From positions 1-16,603 of the forward strand of contig JADGIG010000133.1 of NCBI GenBank assembly GCA_018985235.1: a stretch of DNA of 16,603 nt. Direction: 5' to 3'. Positions 14,934-16,603 of the stretch are shown here, in pieces (position 1 is the first letter of the stretch; each line of letters begins with the position of its first letter). Source of the DNA: Sanchytrium tribonematis (lineage: Eukaryota > Sanchytriomycota > Sanchytriomycetes > Sanchytriales > Sanchytriaceae). The position numbers were made by a program, and so were the translations under genes. Below the pieces are notes generated by a model. It did not search any database and was not told the DNA's origin. It saw only the letters and a program-made list of their open reading frames with translations.

Positions 14934-15139
14934 ACTCAAAAGCTACACTTTTGATAACAATGGCAGAGTCGGTCGAATAAATAATTCCATTTTCACAAGT
15001 CGGCAAAATTGAGGTGCTCAATTGGAACAAAATCGCGTAATCGTTTGTCCAATATTTTCATGATGAAGGACAATTCGACTTTGCTCAAAATGTTTGAAGT
15101 GCACTTGATTAAAAATGAAGAGACAAAAAACTCAAATAT

Positions 15140-16603
15140 TTACTTCTTTTTGATTGACTGTTCATGGACATCCTGTGCTCTTCCACTCGGGTCAGCATCA
15201 CATCCCTATATTAAAATCCAATACCCAGTCTACTCTTGGTACCCACAAATCTACACTTTCACAGCAACAAGGCTGAGGAAATAATTGTTCAAATAGCATA
15301 CGATACCAGTAGCCTTCTTTAGTTGTTGGAGTATCATGCGAGAATCGGATATGTCGATTTTTGAAGACTGCATCCGTAATTTTCTTGTTTGCGACTTCTT
15401 TTAGAGTATCAATCCATGAGTATCCCACTCCGTCACTAAACTGTTCCTTCTGACGATAGAGTACATTTTGAGGCAAAAAAGGATCATCTGGAGTATCGAA
15501 CGCTTTTCTTAAAATGTATTTTTCCATTCGTTCCTTTGAATGCATTTTTTCAGATGGTTCGATAGTCATTGACAAGTCCAAAAATGATTTATCAAGAAAA
15601 GGAACTCGAGCTTCAACTCCCCAAGCCATGGTTGATTTGTTTGCTCTCAAACAGTCGGAAGAATGAAGGTTGTTCACTCTAGTGACCAACTCTTTTTGCA
15701 AATCTTCGGCGGATGGAGCTTTGTTAAAATACAAATAACCACCAAATACTTCGTCGCTTCCTTCTCCACTAAGTACCATTTTGACGCCATGTGCTTTAAT
15801 TTTTCTAGACATTAGGTACATTGGAGTGCTTGCTCTTATTGTGGTAACATCGTAGGTTTCCAAATGATAAATTACATCACGAATTGCATCAATACCATCT
15901 TGAAGTGTGTATGTGAAAGCATGATGCTTTGTGTGCAAATATTCACTTACTTGTTGAGCTGCTTTTAGATCAGGGGATCCTACAAGCCCTACCGAGAAAG
16001 TGTGAAGCTGATCTGAATAGAGGGATTCGATATTTTCGTTGAATGGACTAGTGGATAGTTTTCCATTTTTGTGATCTCTTAACAATCTACATACAATTGC
16101 ACATATTAGCGAACTGTCAAGACCACCGCTTAAAAGAACTCCAAATGGAACCTGACACATTAATCTTTTCTTAACACTATCAATCAGACTTTCTCTCAGA
16201 ATGTCTAGGTCCAATTTGTTGAATTTTTTAGTTGTTAGCCAATGAGGATTGAAATACTTCACAATATTTTCACTCGAGTCTGTGTGTTTGTTATCATGCT
16301 CCAGATAACTTCCAGGCGGAAAAGCTATAATCCTATCACTGATCTGGTTTAAACCTTTCAATTCGCTACTTAAATAGTATTCATTGTCATTGTAGTTATA
16401 GCTTAAATATAATGGTGTAATTCCAATTGGGTCCCTGGCAGCAAAAGTTCGTTTCTTTTCTTTATCATATAAAATGAAAGAAAACATTCCATCCAGTTCA
16501 TTCATCATTAAATTTAAACCGTCTTTTTGATCCTTGTAATGCTCGTATAAATATATAATAATATGACAATCGCTTGAGAGTTCATCTTTGATCTTGTATT
16601 TAT
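15140..16603 (-). CDS. Asparagine synthetase (glutamine-hydrolysing), 5' partial, one 19-nt intron
   Basis: The enzyme converts aspartate, glutamine and ATP to asparagine. The frame is open to the right window edge, so roughly the first 90 residues, including the catalytic Cys2 of the glutaminase domain, lie outside. Visible parts are the end of the glutaminase domain (LDGMFSFILYD, RDPIGITPLY), the ATP-pyrophosphatase P-loop LLSGGLDSS (about 16110-16135), GEGSDEVFGGY, WGVEARVPFLD and RQKEQFSDGVGYSW. Read without splicing, the protein ends abnormally at 15198. Removing 15206-15224 joins VPRVDW to GCDADPSGRAQDVHEQ, the family's DPSGRA C-terminus, with a TAA at 15140-15142 after three Lys. Both sides of the splice are phase 0 (TGG|GGA). 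The visible protein is 480 residues. Confidence 0.93.
15206..15224 (-). other. 19-nt intron in asparagine synthetase
   Basis: On the minus strand it reads GTATTGGATTTTAATATAG: GTATTG donor, ATAG acceptor. Its removal is the only short GT-AG excision I found that links the WVPRVDW segment to the conserved DPSGRA tail in frame. The unspliced reading gives a wrong tail and early stop. Confidence 0.8.

Noticed and set aside
15009-15284. 91-codon plus-strand frame
   Set aside because: More than half is antisense to the corrected asparagine synthetase 3' exon, and it has no ATG at its start; the remaining part is ambiguous.
1-16603. tRNA, rRNA, CRISPR or transposon features
   Set aside because: I looked for tRNA B-box-like sequence, spaced direct repeats, transposase or reverse transcriptase motifs and terminal inverted repeats and saw none convincing. 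The 78-bp copy has no element ends.

Overview
The window looks like a compact, AT-rich (roughly two-thirds A+T) eukaryotic nuclear segment. Cytosolic and mitochondrial housekeeping genes sit a few to a few hundred bases apart, on both strands, often convergent or divergent. The gene set includes a CKS1 cell-cycle subunit, isoprenylcysteine methyltransferase, a mitochondrial carrier, an AN1 zinc-finger protein, a CoA-type Nudix hydrolase and an SnoaL-like protein of a kind I associate with fungi. This suggests a small-genome member of the fungal side of the tree (a Rozella-like or aphelid-like parasite would fit). The taxon is inference from gene content and compactness, not proven. TAA, TAG and TGA all act as stops, so the code looks standard.

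Left region (about 1-5755) is an accessory block. It has the 3' part of a plant-receptor-like leucine-rich-repeat (LRR) membrane protein, a junction where the last ~37 codons of a protein kinase (minus strand) abut the 3' fragment of a second LRR-like membrane protein (plus strand), and a long ankyrin-repeat plus AIG1/GIMAP GTPase gene whose last codons lie in another frame. Next come an unrecognised gene that may have extra 5' exons and a 78-bp stray copy of the ankyrin-GTPase coiled coil, placed exactly at the 3' end of the next gene. This looks like a fast-recombining, subtelomere-like block.

Right region (5755-16603) is tightly packed. Minus strand: a type I membrane protein with a tyrosine/acidic repeat tail, ICMT, and a multi-pass membrane protein. 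Then ornithine carbamoyltransferase (+), CoA diphosphatase-like Nudix (-) diverging over 37 bp from a mitochondrial carrier (+), an SnoaL-like protein (-) converging on the carrier with one base between stop codons, a degenerate DHHC-type palmitoyltransferase (+) converging on an AN1 zinc-finger protein (-), a small unknown ORF (+), CKS1 (+), a small membrane protein (-), and asparagine synthetase (-, 5' end outside the window).

The most notable signal is ultrashort introns. The asparagine synthetase C-terminus is restored by removing a 19-nt GT-AG intron, and CKS1 is restored by removing either a 19-nt or a 37-nt GT-AG segment beginning at one donor. In-frame 20-35 nt GT-AG candidates also occur near three other genes. 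If real, several apparent frameshifts here are tiny introns that a standard gene caller would miss.
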